From assembly GCF_003075075.1 (NCBI RefSeq), contig NZ_QCYM01000003.1, positions 227,819 through 291,818 on the forward strand: 64,000 nt of DNA, written 5' to 3'. How positions within the stretch are numbered: position 1 is the stretch's first letter; each line of letters begins with the position of its first letter. Source of the stretch: Labrenzia sp. 011. Its GTDB lineage: Bacteria > Pseudomonadota > Alphaproteobacteria > Rhizobiales > Stappiaceae. The translations under genes and the position numbers were made by a program. The notes under the pieces are model-generated. The model was not told the DNA's origin. It made no database searches and worked only from the letters and a program-made list of their open reading frames with translations. Shown here in pieces: positions 18,965 through 27,835 of the stretch.

Positions 18965-19846
18965 ATGACGAAAACCAGGGATCAAATTGCAGAAGGCCTC
19001 GCGGCAGCCGGCTATGTCGCCGATGACGGCTTGGCCACGGCCCTGCTGCTGACGGAGATGCTCGACCGTCCGCTGCTGCTCGAGGGAGAAGCTGGCGTCG
19101 GCAAGACCGAGGTTGCCAAGGCGCTTGCCCGGCTCGAAAGCACGGACCTCATTCGTCTCCAGTGTTACGAGGGGCTGGATCGCTCCGATGCCATCTATGA
19201 GTGGAATTACCAGCGCCAGCTGCTTGCCATCAAGGCGCGCGAAGGCTCCGGAGCGGATGCCGAAACCGTTGAAGAAGCGGTCTTTTCCGAAAAGTATCTT
19301 CTGGAGCGTCCCCTCCTGGCCGCCATCCGGCAGGACCGGGCTCCGGTGCTTCTGATCGACGAGATCGACCGTGCGGACGAGGAGTTCGAGGCTTTCCTTC
19401 TGGAAATCCTGTCGGACTACCAGGTGTCGATCCCGGAACTGGGAACGGTGTCGGCGGTCTCCATTCCGCGCGTGGTGCTTACGTCGAACGGGACGCGCGA
19501 ACTGTCCGATGCTCTGCGCCGGCGCTGCCTCTATCATTATGTCGACTATCCGACGCCGGATCGGGAGGCACGTATTCTGCTGTCGCGTGTTGACGGGCTC
19601 GATACAGCGCTTGCCTTGCAGATATCGGAACTTATGGGAATGCTGCGCAAGGAAGACCTCGCGAAAGTGCCGGGTGTTGCCGAAACCATCGACTGGGCGG
19701 CCGCGCTTCTGGGGCTGGGGGCAAGAAACCTGCATGACAGCCGTGACCTTGTCTTCGATACGCTGGCGTGTGTCCTGAAGACCCGCGAGGACCGCGTGCG
19801 TGTGTCGCCCGAGGTGACCGACAGGCTGCTGGGAAAGGTGGCATGA
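18965..19846 (+). CDS. coxD: CoxD, MoxR-type AAA+ ATPase for CODH maturation
   Basis: 293-residue AAA+ ATPase. Start at ATG 18965 (MTKTRDQIAEGLAAAG). The Walker A motif is GEAGVGKTE, Walker B LLIDEIDRADEEFEAF, and a sensor-like LTSNGTRELSDALRRRC follows, typical of MoxR proteins. In O. carboxidovorans CoxD is needed for assembling the CuSMoO2 centre of CoxL. coxE follows after 4 bases; MoxR ATPases commonly work with a VWA partner, here CoxE. The 155-base leader contains an open frame without homology. Confidence 0.93.
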   Translation: MTKTRDQIAEGLAAAGYVADDGLATALLLTEMLDRPLLLEGEAGVGKTEVAKALARLESTDLIRLQCYEGLDRSDAIYEWNYQRQLLAIKAREGSGADAETVEEAVFSEKYLLERPLLAAIRQDRAPVLLIDEIDRADEEFEAFLLEILSDYQVSIPELGTVSAVSIPRVVLTSNGTRELSDALRRRCLYHYVDYPTPDREARILLSRVDGLDTALALQISELMGMLRKEDLAKVPGVAETIDWAAALLGLGARNLHDSRDLVFDTLACVLKTREDRVRVSPEVTDRLLGKVA

Positions 19847-19850
19847 CGCG

Positions 19851-21050
19851 ATGACCGCCCTCCCCCTTGAAACCGAAGAGGACATCGGGGCTGTGCTGCG
19901 GCACAGGATGGCCGGGTTTGTGCATACATTGCGCGACAGCGGTTTCAGGGTCGGGCTTGGGGAAACCCGCGATGCGCTCCGTCTCCTGCAAACGCCCCTG
20001 ATGGCCCGACCGGCCAGCCTGAAGGCGGCCTATCGGGCGCTTTTTTGCGGCCGCCTGTCGGACTGGCAGAGGTTCGACGAGATTTTCGACGCCTTCTGGG
20101 CCGGGAAAGGCGTCCGCTCGGGGGTGAAGGTCAGCGGAACCAGCACACGCAAGGGCATGAAAACTCTTCGCGAACTGATTGATGCACAGGGCAACCGTCA
20201 GGAGACCATTGCCGGTGACGTGGAGCGCCAGCCGGGCGAAGACGACGAGGACTCGGACGAAACACCTTCCGGCCGCCGGGAGGGGGCGAGCCTGGCCGAA
20301 AACCTGGGCCAGGTGGACATTCGCTCCATTCACGATCCCGAGGCGCTGGAAAAGGCGCATGACCTTGCCGAACGACTGGCGAAATCCATGCGCGTGCGGC
20401 TGACCCGCCGGGACAGGCAGAAACGGAAAGGGCCGCGGCTCGATCTCCGGAGGACAATCCGCCATTCCGTCGCCCATGGAGGCACCCCGATCGAGCTGAT
20501 CCGGAAGGGGCCGCGCACGCGCCAGCTCCGGCTTGTCATCCTGCTTGACGCATCCGGCTCCATGAACAACTACACCGGCGTTTTCACGCGCTTCGTGCAT
20601 GGCATCCTGGACAACTTCCGCGAGGCGGAAGCGTTTCTCTTTCATACCCGTCTCGTGCATGTGTCCTCGGCCCTGTCGGAACGTGACGCCGGCCGTGCGC
20701 TCGACCGCATGGGACTGATGGCCCAGGGTGTGGGAGGCGGAACGCGGATCGGAGAGGCCCTGGCAACCTTCAATCGCCAGCACGCGGCGCGGGTCATTCA
20801 TTCGCGTACCTGCGTGATGATCCTGTCCGACGGTTACGATACGGGCAGGCCGGAATTCCTGGGCGAGGAACTGGCCCGGTTGCGGCGCAGATGCCGGCGC
20901 ATCGTCTGGCTCAATCCCATGATCGGCTGGGAAGGCTATACGCCTGCCACCGCTGGCATGCAGGCAGCCTTGCCGCATATCGATCTTTTCGCTCCCGCCC
21001 ATAATCTGGCGAGTCTGGCCGCACTTGAACCTTATCTGGCAAAGCTTTGA
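19851..21050 (+). CDS. coxE: CoxE, VWA-domain protein for CODH maturation
   Basis: 399-residue protein with an N-terminal CoxE-type region and a C-terminal von Willebrand factor A domain. The metal-ion-dependent adhesion motif DASGSMNNYT is at about residue 235, with the distal TRIGEAL and SDGYDTG segments. An acidic stretch (GEDDEDSDET) lies near residue 128. It sits between coxD and coxF with gaps of a few bases, so the three maturation genes are one transcript. CoxE is known to act with CoxD in inserting copper into the CODH active site. Confidence 0.93.
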   Translation: MTALPLETEEDIGAVLRHRMAGFVHTLRDSGFRVGLGETRDALRLLQTPLMARPASLKAAYRALFCGRLSDWQRFDEIFDAFWAGKGVRSGVKVSGTSTRKGMKTLRELIDAQGNRQETIAGDVERQPGEDDEDSDETPSGRREGASLAENLGQVDIRSIHDPEALEKAHDLAERLAKSMRVRLTRRDRQKRKGPRLDLRRTIRHSVAHGGTPIELIRKGPRTRQLRLVILLDASGSMNNYTGVFTRFVHGILDNFREAEAFLFHTRLVHVSSALSERDAGRALDRMGLMAQGVGGGTRIGEALATFNRQHAARVIHSRTCVMILSDGYDTGRPEFLGEELARLRRRCRRIVWLNPMIGWEGYTPATAGMQAALPHIDLFAPAHNLASLAALEPYLAKL

Positions 21051-21053
21051 CCC

Positions 21054-21959
21054 ATGGGTGACACGCCGATGAAACACACCATTCCCCTGACACTCGCGGA
21101 AGCGGAGCCCGAGGTCGCGAGCGACGTCGCCCCCCTGATGAGCCGGCTTCAGAGCGGCAACGAACCTTTCGTTCTGGCGACGGTCGTGCGCACCATCTCG
21201 GTAACGGCGGCCAAGGCCGGGGCCAAGGCGATCGTCGACCGGGAAGGATCGATTGTGGCGGGCTGGATCGGGGGCGGCTGCGTCCGCGCCGCCGTCCTCA
21301 AAGCCGCTAAGGCTGCCTTTGAAGACGGGGAAACGAGACTGATTTCCATCCAGCCTCCTGAGCTGCTCGCGGAACGCGGTGTCGAACCGGGCGAAGAGCG
21401 TGAGGGCGTCCAGTTTTCCCGGAACATGTGCCCAAGTCAGGGAACGATGGACATTTTCATCGAGCCAGTGTTGCCGCGCCCCAGGCTCGTGGTTTTCGGA
21501 GCCAGCCCGGTTGCCGTCGCACTCGCGCAACAGGCACGGTCCGTCGGTTTCGATTTCACCGTCTGTGCACCTGCCGAAGATCTGGCCGTGTTTCCGTCCG
21601 GCATCGACAGGAACACGGGATTCTGCAGTGATATACAGAGCAATGCGGAGACCTATATCGTCGTGTCGACACAGGGGCGCGGCGATCTGGCTGCACTGGA
21701 AGAAGCGATCAAGGTGCCTGCGCGCCATCTTGGGTTTGTCGGTAGCCGGCGGAAACTCAAGACACTTCTGGAAAAGCTCGCAGACAAGGGAATTGCCCCG
21801 GTCGAACTGGACCGTATCAAGGGGCCGGCAGGTCTCGATCTCGGTGCGATCACACCGGAGGAGATCGCTCTTTCGATACTGGCCGAACTCATGATGCTGC
21901 GCCGGCAGAACCAGCGGCGGATTTCCCACCCGACGCTCGATGCGGACAGTTCCGGATGA
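21054..21959 (+). CDS. coxF: CoxF, XdhC-family maturation factor
   Basis: 301-residue XdhC/CoxI-family protein. An N-terminal XdhC segment (FVLATVVRTISVTAAKAGAK, then GWIGGGCVRAAVLKAA) precedes a C-terminal Rossmann-type domain (VVFGASPVAVALAQQARSVG, then GFVGSRRKLKTLLEKLA). XdhC proteins bind molybdenum cofactor and help sulfurate and insert it into molybdenum hydroxylases. ATG 21054 is used; ATG 21069 (MKHTIPLTLAEAE) has a better-placed GGTGA and may be the true start. It closes the cox operon as recognised here. A second XdhC homologue serves xanthine dehydrogenase at 33864-34874. Confidence 0.92.
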   Translation: MGDTPMKHTIPLTLAEAEPEVASDVAPLMSRLQSGNEPFVLATVVRTISVTAAKAGAKAIVDREGSIVAGWIGGGCVRAAVLKAAKAAFEDGETRLISIQPPELLAERGVEPGEEREGVQFSRNMCPSQGTMDIFIEPVLPRPRLVVFGASPVAVALAQQARSVGFDFTVCAPAEDLAVFPSGIDRNTGFCSDIQSNAETYIVVSTQGRGDLAALEEAIKVPARHLGFVGSRRKLKTLLEKLADKGIAPVELDRIKGPAGLDLGAITPEEIALSILAELMMLRRQNQRRISHPTLDADSSG

Positions 21960-22053
21960 GCGCATGCAAATCCGATGGTCCTGTCGATGACAATTGGAAA
22001 CGGCAACTGAAGATGCGAATATCGGCGTCGCGGCCTAACAGGAGGAGATGATG

Positions 22054-22239
22054 ATGACACAGTTGGAAATGAGCCCGGAGAATGTCTTGCAGACCATTGT
22101 CCGCGATCCGTCTCTTGTTCTGGCCCTGGCTACAGGCTCCGCGCTGACGGCTTTTCTGCTGGTGGCCCATTCTTGCTGCCTTGGCCTGACGGACCAACAT
22201 CTGGCGCCACTGCTGCAGATCTGTTCTTTCGCAACCTGA
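22054..22239 (+). CDS. Small hydrophobic protein downstream of coxF (unknown)
   Basis: 61-residue ORF with GGAGGAG at 22041-22047, 6 to 8 bases before the third of three in-frame ATGs (22048, 22051, 22054). The middle is hydrophobic (LVLALATGSALTAFLLVA), consistent with one membrane span, followed by HSCCLGL with a cysteine pair. I do not recognise a family. It lies 94 bases after coxF on the same strand, where other cox clusters carry coxG (the membrane anchor of CODH). A link to CODH is speculation from position. It may also be spurious. Confidence 0.45.
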   Translation: MTQLEMSPENVLQTIVRDPSLVLALATGSALTAFLLVAHSCCLGLTDQHLAPLLQICSFAT

Positions 22240-22326
22240 TTTTCGCCAATTGCCCGCGTCGCGAGTCTGATGAACGGGTGTGGATCCGATCCGATTTCCG
22301 GCCGGATCCTTTTCAGGGAGATCGTG

Positions 22327-24303
22327 TCAGGCCGAGGTTTCCGCGCGGCAGTGTTGGCTGTGCTGGGGGAAAAACAGGGTCGTGACATCGTCGATCGCCA
22401 TTGGGCCGCCAAAGAGATAACCTTGGCCGTTGACGCAGCCGAGGTCTACCAGAACATCGCGCTGTTCGACGGTCTCAATACCCTCGACAAGGACTTCCGA
22501 TCCCAGCGTCTCGGCGACGTCGAGAACCAGCTTCAGAATGTGGCGCGACTTCGGATCGCTGACTGCCCTGCCGGAGAATGACCGGTCAATCTTGATTTCA
22601 TCCCACTGAAAATCGGTCAGACAGCACAACGGGGAGTTTCCGAAACCGAAGTTGTCGAGGGAAATGCGCACGCCCAGTGCGCGCAGCTCCGTCAGGACGT
22701 CCTGAATGTGCTGAAGGTCGCCCGTCCCCGTGATTTCAAGCTTCAGCCGGGTTGCCGGAAGTCCGGTCCGTTGCAGGCAGTCCTCCAGCATGGCGACAAT
22801 GTCGTCATTGTGAAACTGCGCGACCGACAGGTTGACCGAAAGCGTCAGGGCGTTTGGCAGAAGCTGTACCTCCGCACAGGATGTTTCCAGGATTTTCCAT
22901 CCGAGGGAAACGATATCGCCGGTTTTCTCGGCAATGGGAATGAATTCCGAAGGTGAAATCCAGCCCAGGTCGCTATGGTACCAGCGTGCCAGTGCCTCGA
23001 CCCCATGAATGCGGCCGGTTTTCAGGTTGAATTGGGGCTGGAAGTAGGGAAGGCACTCATTTGTTTCGATGGCTTGCGCCAGAGCGTTTTCCACTGTCGC
23101 CCGACGGGCAACTTCTGTCCGCATCGCCGGCTGGAATGTCACGGCATGCCGAGATCCGTTGGCCACGGCATCCGCGGCAGCAAGTTCACCGTTGCAGATC
23201 AGTTCGGCCGGATCCTGCTCGGACGTCCGGGTCTCGGCATATCCGATCGCCGGGGTGATGAGGAAAGTGCCCTTCCCTGTCGAAAGAGGCCGCAGAAAGA
23301 GGGCCAGGATGCGATGCGCTATCTCCTGCGCACTGAGGCCAGGAGCGTCGTCGGTCACCGTCATGATCAGGAAGCCCTTGCCCCGTGAGCGCGCCAGGCA
23401 GGTGGTTCCCTCCAGGAGCTCGATCGAATTGCGCAGCATCTCGGCCGTGGACGCAAGAACCGCATTTTCTCCACGCAGGTCGAAGTTGCCGCTCGTCAGC
23501 AAGGCAGTTTCCAGATCGACACAGAAGACACTCAGGGTCTGGCCGGCAGTCAATGCGTTGCTGGCCTGAGTTACCCGGTCCGTGAATACCCGGTAGTTGC
23601 CCAGGCCGGTTACCCGGTCACAATCCAGCCTGCCGGTCAGACGCGCCAGTTGCTCCAGGGTTGCTCCGCGGGCCTTTTTCAGAGCCGAGTTTCTTTTTTT
23701 CAGGGTGAACACCCACCCCAGACCGGCCAGGATCAGCGCGAAGATCAATGCGGTGTGTATTTTCTGGTGGAAGATGAGGTCCTGTTTCGCGGTTGCGGTC
23801 TGTTCTGCCGCCTCCCCAGCTACTGCTTCCTTGATCTGATCAAGGATACGCTCCATGTCCTGCAGCAGGACAAGAGCCCTGGTGACCGAGGCCGTATTGT
23901 GGAGATCGTTCAGCAGCGGTGCGAGTTCCCGGCTGTCTTGCTGGATACTGTCCAGTTGCGAACCGGTCTGGCCGGAGATGCCGGAGAGTGCGCGTATGTC
24001 GCCCTGTCTCCATGTCTTGAGGGTCTCGCTCAGGTTCTGAAAGGCCTGTTCCGCGGCCAGCCTGTCGGCTTCCGTTTTCAGCACGCCGGAACGAGCGACG
24101 TATTTTTCCAGGTCCGATGTGCTGAAATGTACAATTTGTGCCAGCAGAGCGGTTTCAAACAGGCTTGCTTCACGGACCCGGATGTCGGCCTGATGGACAT
24201 ACCGGCCGTTGACGGCCAGCAGCACCAACACAAGGCAGCAAAGCACGGGAAAAACTGATCGGAATTGTCTGTCAGATCGCATCGGCTGATCCGTCCCACT
24301 CAC
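22327..24303 (-). CDS. Membrane protein with degenerate GGDEF and EAL domains
   Basis: 658-residue c-di-GMP-family protein. Transmembrane segments at about 17-35 and 190-208 flank a periplasmic sensor region. A GGDEF-like domain follows in which the signature reads SRGKGF, so it cannot be a cyclase. The EAL domain keeps VEALARW, SVNLSVAQF, LEITGTG, IKIDRSF and LVEGIET, but the DDFGTG motif reads DNFGFG: the second metal-binding Asp is Asn. Phosphodiesterase activity is therefore doubtful and a binding or regulatory role is possible. It has its own 415-base upstream region and resembles the next GGDEF-EAL protein in layout. Confidence 0.88.
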   Translation of the reverse strand: MSGTDQPMRSDRQFRSVFPVLCCLVLVLLAVNGRYVHQADIRVREASLFETALLAQIVHFSTSDLEKYVARSGVLKTEADRLAAEQAFQNLSETLKTWRQGDIRALSGISGQTGSQLDSIQQDSRELAPLLNDLHNTASVTRALVLLQDMERILDQIKEAVAGEAAEQTATAKQDLIFHQKIHTALIFALILAGLGWVFTLKKRNSALKKARGATLEQLARLTGRLDCDRVTGLGNYRVFTDRVTQASNALTAGQTLSVFCVDLETALLTSGNFDLRGENAVLASTAEMLRNSIELLEGTTCLARSRGKGFLIMTVTDDAPGLSAQEIAHRILALFLRPLSTGKGTFLITPAIGYAETRTSEQDPAELICNGELAAADAVANGSRHAVTFQPAMRTEVARRATVENALAQAIETNECLPYFQPQFNLKTGRIHGVEALARWYHSDLGWISPSEFIPIAEKTGDIVSLGWKILETSCAEVQLLPNALTLSVNLSVAQFHNDDIVAMLEDCLQRTGLPATRLKLEITGTGDLQHIQDVLTELRALGVRISLDNFGFGNSPLCCLTDFQWDEIKIDRSFSGRAVSDPKSRHILKLVLDVAETLGSEVLVEGIETVEQRDVLVDLGCVNGQGYLFGGPMAIDDVTTLFFPQHSQHCRAETSA

Positions 24304-24718
24304 AGATTGCCTGGCCCCACATTCAGGGGTCCTTTCGATTGTCCGATCCGGCCATAGTCATTTCGTCAGATGAACCGGAGCCCCCCGGTTTGTCATCTTT
24401 GGGTCCGGCTCCCGGAAAACAATCCTTGCGAGCCAACCCGGCGAAACACACCCGAAATTCAAGTATGCAACACGCACCTTGCACGAAACATGCGGTCCGG
24501 TTGCCAATGCTTTTCACGACGGGCGCGGAAAAATGTAACCCTAGGTTTTTATTCCGACGCCATTAAACCCTGGAACGGTTAAAAGCTTCTGAAACCGGAA
24601 CGGTGCAATATCATTGAGAATGCGGGTGCTCTTTTTCGGGCCCTTTTTGCAACGCCCTGAATTTACCCGGGTTTCAGACCCGGATTGCATCCGGTTGAAG
24701 ACCCGGTCATCCTGAAAC
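24304..24718. other. Intergenic region between the two EAL genes
   Basis: 415 bases between the end of the GGDEF-EAL gene and the start of the degenerate EAL gene, both leftward. It should hold the promoter of the latter. Short frames have no recognisable product. No clear terminator stem was found. Confidence 0.4.
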
Positions 24719-26671
24719 TCAATTTTGAACGACGGTATTGCGGAAGGGCTCTGCCTCGCGGAAGAACTGCTGGAGTTCGGCAATGGGCTTCGGCTTGCTG
24801 TAGAAAAAGCCTTGTCCGTAAAGACAGCCAAGGTCCCTGAAGGTGTCGACCTGCTTGCGGGTCTCCAGACCTTCAATCAGCAGCTCCGCGTCCATCTTGT
24901 CGGCCAGCGACTTGATGACTTTGACGACGCTGAGCGCCTTTGGAGAGGTATCGCAGGCCGTGACAAAGGACCTGTCGATTTTCAGCTCATTCCATTTGAA
25001 CTTGTTCAGATAGTTCAGTGCGGAATAACCCGTCCCGAAATCATCGAGGGAAATGGATACGCCGAGGTCCTGGAGCCTTGCAAGCACACCGGAGACGAGG
25101 TCGACGTTCTGCATGAAGACGCTTTCGGTGACCTCCAGTTTCAGTCTGTCTGGTGACAGGCCGGTCTCGCGCAAGGTCGCGCCGACGAGTTTCACGACAT
25201 CGTCGTTCATCAGTTGGATCATCGACAGGTTTACGGAAACATGGATGTGGTCCGGCAGAAGCTGGATGTCACGGCAGGCGGATCGCAGCATGATCCTGCC
25301 CAGTTCGATCACATCGCCGCTGGCCTCTGCGATCGGGATGAATTCGGCCGGCGACAGCGGGCCGATGTCGCTGTGGGACCAGCGCGCAAGCGCCTCCATG
25401 CCAACCGGTTCGCCCGTGGCGATGTTGACCTGCGGTTGATAGTGCGGCTGAATCATGCCGTTTTGCAAGGCGTCGGGAAGCTGTCGTTCGATCTGTAGCC
25501 GGCGTTCCAGTCGGGTTCGCATGGATTCGGCGAAGTGCATCGCCGTGCCCCGGCCTGCTTCCTTTGCCTCCATCAGGGCGACATCCGCATTGAGGATGAC
25601 GTAACCGGTTTCTTCCCGGCTGGTGGCCACGGCGCAGCCGATGGACGCGCCGACGAGCATGCTGCCGATGGCCGTATCAAGCTGGGTGGTGAACTTGCTT
25701 GCGAGTGCGCGGATCGTTTCTTCGACGTCTATCTCGTCCTTCGGTGCCCGAACAACGAGAACGAATTCGTCACCGCCAACGCGGGCGGCGAGATTTTTGC
25801 CGGGAAGCGCCGTGACGAAGTCGGTCAATCGTGCCGACAGGGCGACAAGAAGCGCATCGCCTCCGGCATGGCCGAGCGTGTCGTTGATGGCCTTGAAACC
25901 ATCGAGATCGAGAGCGACCGCGAGCAGAATTTCGTCGGAGGTCAGGTGTTTCGCAGCCTTGTCCATGTAATCGGTCAGCAAGGTGCGGTTGGGAAGCGTT
26001 GTCAGGGCGTCGTGTCTGGCCAGGAAACTCAGTTGTCTGGCGTCCCCGGCTATCGTGTTGTTCGCATGGGTCAGGACACGGTTCTGGCGCATGACGACCG
26101 CGAGCAGAATGGCGGCCAGGATCAGAAGACCCATGCCGATCCGTTTCTCCGTCATCAACTTTGCCTGGAAAGTCAGTCTGTCCTCGTGGAACTGCTGAAT
26201 GCTGGACTGGTAGGATTGTCCGGCAATCACTTCGATCTTCGCCGACATGTTGTCCAGAATGGCGTGCATGGCATCAGGTTGCGGTGAGGAAAGCGACTGC
26301 ATGTATGGCTTGATATCTGCCAGGTCGGCAGCGAGCCCCTGGTAAACCGGATGCAATTGCGGGGAGTTCATGAGGAATGTCTTGAAGTTGCCGGTTCTCC
26401 AGGTGTCCATCCGGCCCAGAAAAATCTCAAATCTCAACAGGGCGTCTTCAAGGTCCTCCTGTTTGCCGGACTGGAGGTATCTGGAGATGCTGGAGGAATA
26501 TCTGTAAAATTCATGACGACCGTTGGTGGCAGACCACACCGTGTCGTACTCCAGCGATCTCTCCTGCTCGTGTCGCAGGTCGTCAGACGCGTAGAAATAG
26601 GTCCAGAACAAGAAAAGCGCGACCAGGAACAAGCACAGCACAATCCAGTGCCAGAGGTGGTTGCGCTTCAT
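24719..26671 (-). CDS. Membrane GGDEF-EAL c-di-GMP protein
   Basis: 650-residue bifunctional-type diguanylate cyclase/phosphodiesterase. An N-terminal membrane anchor (WIVLCLFLVALFLFWTYF), a periplasmic helical sensor region and a second span (GMGLLILAAILLAVVM) precede the domains. GGDEF is intact (ARVGGDEFVLV); no RxxD inhibitory site is seen before it. EAL motifs are all present: MEALARWSH, KLEVTESVFM, LDDFGTGYSALN, LKIDRSF, LIEGLET. Both activities are thus possible. It starts 9 bases after the stop of the upstream secreted molybdopterin-fold gene, so the two are co-transcribed, and that protein may be its input module. Confidence 0.93.
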   Translation of the reverse strand: MKRNHLWHWIVLCLFLVALFLFWTYFYASDDLRHEQERSLEYDTVWSATNGRHEFYRYSSSISRYLQSGKQEDLEDALLRFEIFLGRMDTWRTGNFKTFLMNSPQLHPVYQGLAADLADIKPYMQSLSSPQPDAMHAILDNMSAKIEVIAGQSYQSSIQQFHEDRLTFQAKLMTEKRIGMGLLILAAILLAVVMRQNRVLTHANNTIAGDARQLSFLARHDALTTLPNRTLLTDYMDKAAKHLTSDEILLAVALDLDGFKAINDTLGHAGGDALLVALSARLTDFVTALPGKNLAARVGGDEFVLVVRAPKDEIDVEETIRALASKFTTQLDTAIGSMLVGASIGCAVATSREETGYVILNADVALMEAKEAGRGTAMHFAESMRTRLERRLQIERQLPDALQNGMIQPHYQPQVNIATGEPVGMEALARWSHSDIGPLSPAEFIPIAEASGDVIELGRIMLRSACRDIQLLPDHIHVSVNLSMIQLMNDDVVKLVGATLRETGLSPDRLKLEVTESVFMQNVDLVSGVLARLQDLGVSISLDDFGTGYSALNYLNKFKWNELKIDRSFVTACDTSPKALSVVKVIKSLADKMDAELLIEGLETRKQVDTFRDLGCLYGQGFFYSKPKPIAELQQFFREAEPFRNTVVQN

Positions 26672-26680
26672 CTCTCAGCC

Positions 26681-27172
26681 TTATTCGATCACGATTGATC
26701 TGACCTGCCAGACCGAGCGGGAGTAGAAGATCTCTGTTTTCATTTCCGGATATTGGTCATAGGGGTAAATGACAAACAGGGGCCCTTTCTTGCGTATGGA
26801 GATGTAGTCTCCATTCACCTTGTAGGCGAGTATCGGCTTGCTGGCTTTGAAGTCAGCCACCGGAATAACGGCCCGATAGTCGTTGAGAGCGAAGAATTCC
26901 GCGCGCGTACCCTTGCCGCCCACCTGAGCCATCAGGTCGCTCAACAGAACGCCCTCAAAGGTGACCTTGCCGTCATGCCAGGGCGTCGCGGTCACGATCG
27001 TGGTGCGAGGCAGTGCTTCCAGAGCCCTGATCGAAAACTCTGCCGGTGCGGCGGCTTCGATATTCCCGGAGATGGTCAGGGCGACCTTGTCGATGTCCTG
27101 AGAGGTTGCCGCAGACATCATGCAGAATGGCATTAGAAAAAACAAAAGGGCGGTAAAGTTTCGGAGCACCAT
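26681..27172 (-). CDS. Secreted molybdopterin-dependent oxidoreductase-like protein
   Basis: 163-residue exported protein. A signal peptide (FTALLFFLMPFCMMSAATS) is followed by a small domain resembling the oxidoreductase molybdopterin-binding fold: ISGNI near the start, VTATPWHDGKVTFEGVLLSDLM, then FFALNDYRAVIPVADF and PLFVIYPYDQ. It lacks the Cys that binds Mo in SUOX enzymes (the segment reads TATPW), so it is probably not an enzyme. It is encoded just upstream of the GGDEF-EAL gene with a 9-base gap. A sensing partnership is inferred from that coupling. Confidence 0.7.
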   Translation of the reverse strand: MVLRNFTALLFFLMPFCMMSAATSQDIDKVALTISGNIEAAAPAEFSIRALEALPRTTIVTATPWHDGKVTFEGVLLSDLMAQVGGKGTRAEFFALNDYRAVIPVADFKASKPILAYKVNGDYISIRKKGPLFVIYPYDQYPEMKTEIFYSRSVWQVRSIVIE

Positions 27173-27313
27173 CGAACCTCCCGGTCAATTGGGTTTCTGC
27201 ACTTTACTCTGGGTTACAAAATTCGCAAATTGGAAATCGTCCTAATTACGTCTTTATAAATCAGCTTTCGAAATGAGAGTTAATCTATTGCTCTGCAAGA
27301 AATTCCTTTGTCA

Positions 27314-27835
27314 TTATTTGTCGATTATTATTTCTTCCAGGCGAAACCGGAAAATACGGGCAATCTGGGTCAGGGCCGTTTCCAATTCGACCGAGGCGGA
27401 ATTCTCGATCCGGTCTTCGAAGGCCGCCAGGATCATCTCCTTGGTCGCACCCTTTACCGCGAATATGAATGGAAAACCGAATTTGCTCTTGTAGCGGTTG
27501 TTGAGATCCGTGAAACGGGCGAATTCCTCCGGCGAAAGTGTATTCAATCCCGCCCCCGCCTGCTCCCGTCTTGACTCCTCCGCGACGGCACCGGCGAGAG
27601 CTGCCTTTCCTGCCAGGTCCGGATGGGCACGGACCAGGGACAGTTTCCGGTCCTCGGTGGCGGCGCCCATGGCCCGCTCAAAGGCCCCGATGACGGCTTC
27701 GCTGTCGGAAAAAGGGGCTTCCTTGAAGGCCCCTTCGGCGACCCAGGGAGAATGTTCGGCGACATCGCCGAAGGCGGTCACGAAGCCCGACCGGTCCATG
27801 TCATTGATCTGATCGAGGGTAAACACGCCTGGCAC
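27314..27835 (-). CDS. uraD: OHCU decarboxylase
   Basis: 173-residue 2-oxo-4-hydroxy-4-carboxy-5-ureidoimidazoline decarboxylase, the last step of urate conversion to S-allantoin. Family motifs include FVTAFGDVAEHSPWVAEGA, ahead of VRAHPDLAGKAALAG (catalytic His) and LNNRYKSKFGFPFIFAVKG. The start is a GTG directly after the puuD stop (TAGGTG), so it is coupled to puuD. It completes the purine-degradation block with uraH and puuD. Confidence 0.93.
   Translation of the reverse strand: MPGVFTLDQINDMDRSGFVTAFGDVAEHSPWVAEGAFKEAPFSDSEAVIGAFERAMGAATEDRKLSLVRAHPDLAGKAALAGAVAEESRREQAGAGLNTLSPEEFARFTDLNNRYKSKFGFPFIFAVKGATKEMILAAFEDRIENSASVELETALTQIARIFRFRLEEIIIDK

Noticed and set aside
19632..21965. 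Minus-strand frame of 777 codons
   Set aside because: Antisense of coxE and coxF; no recognisable domains.
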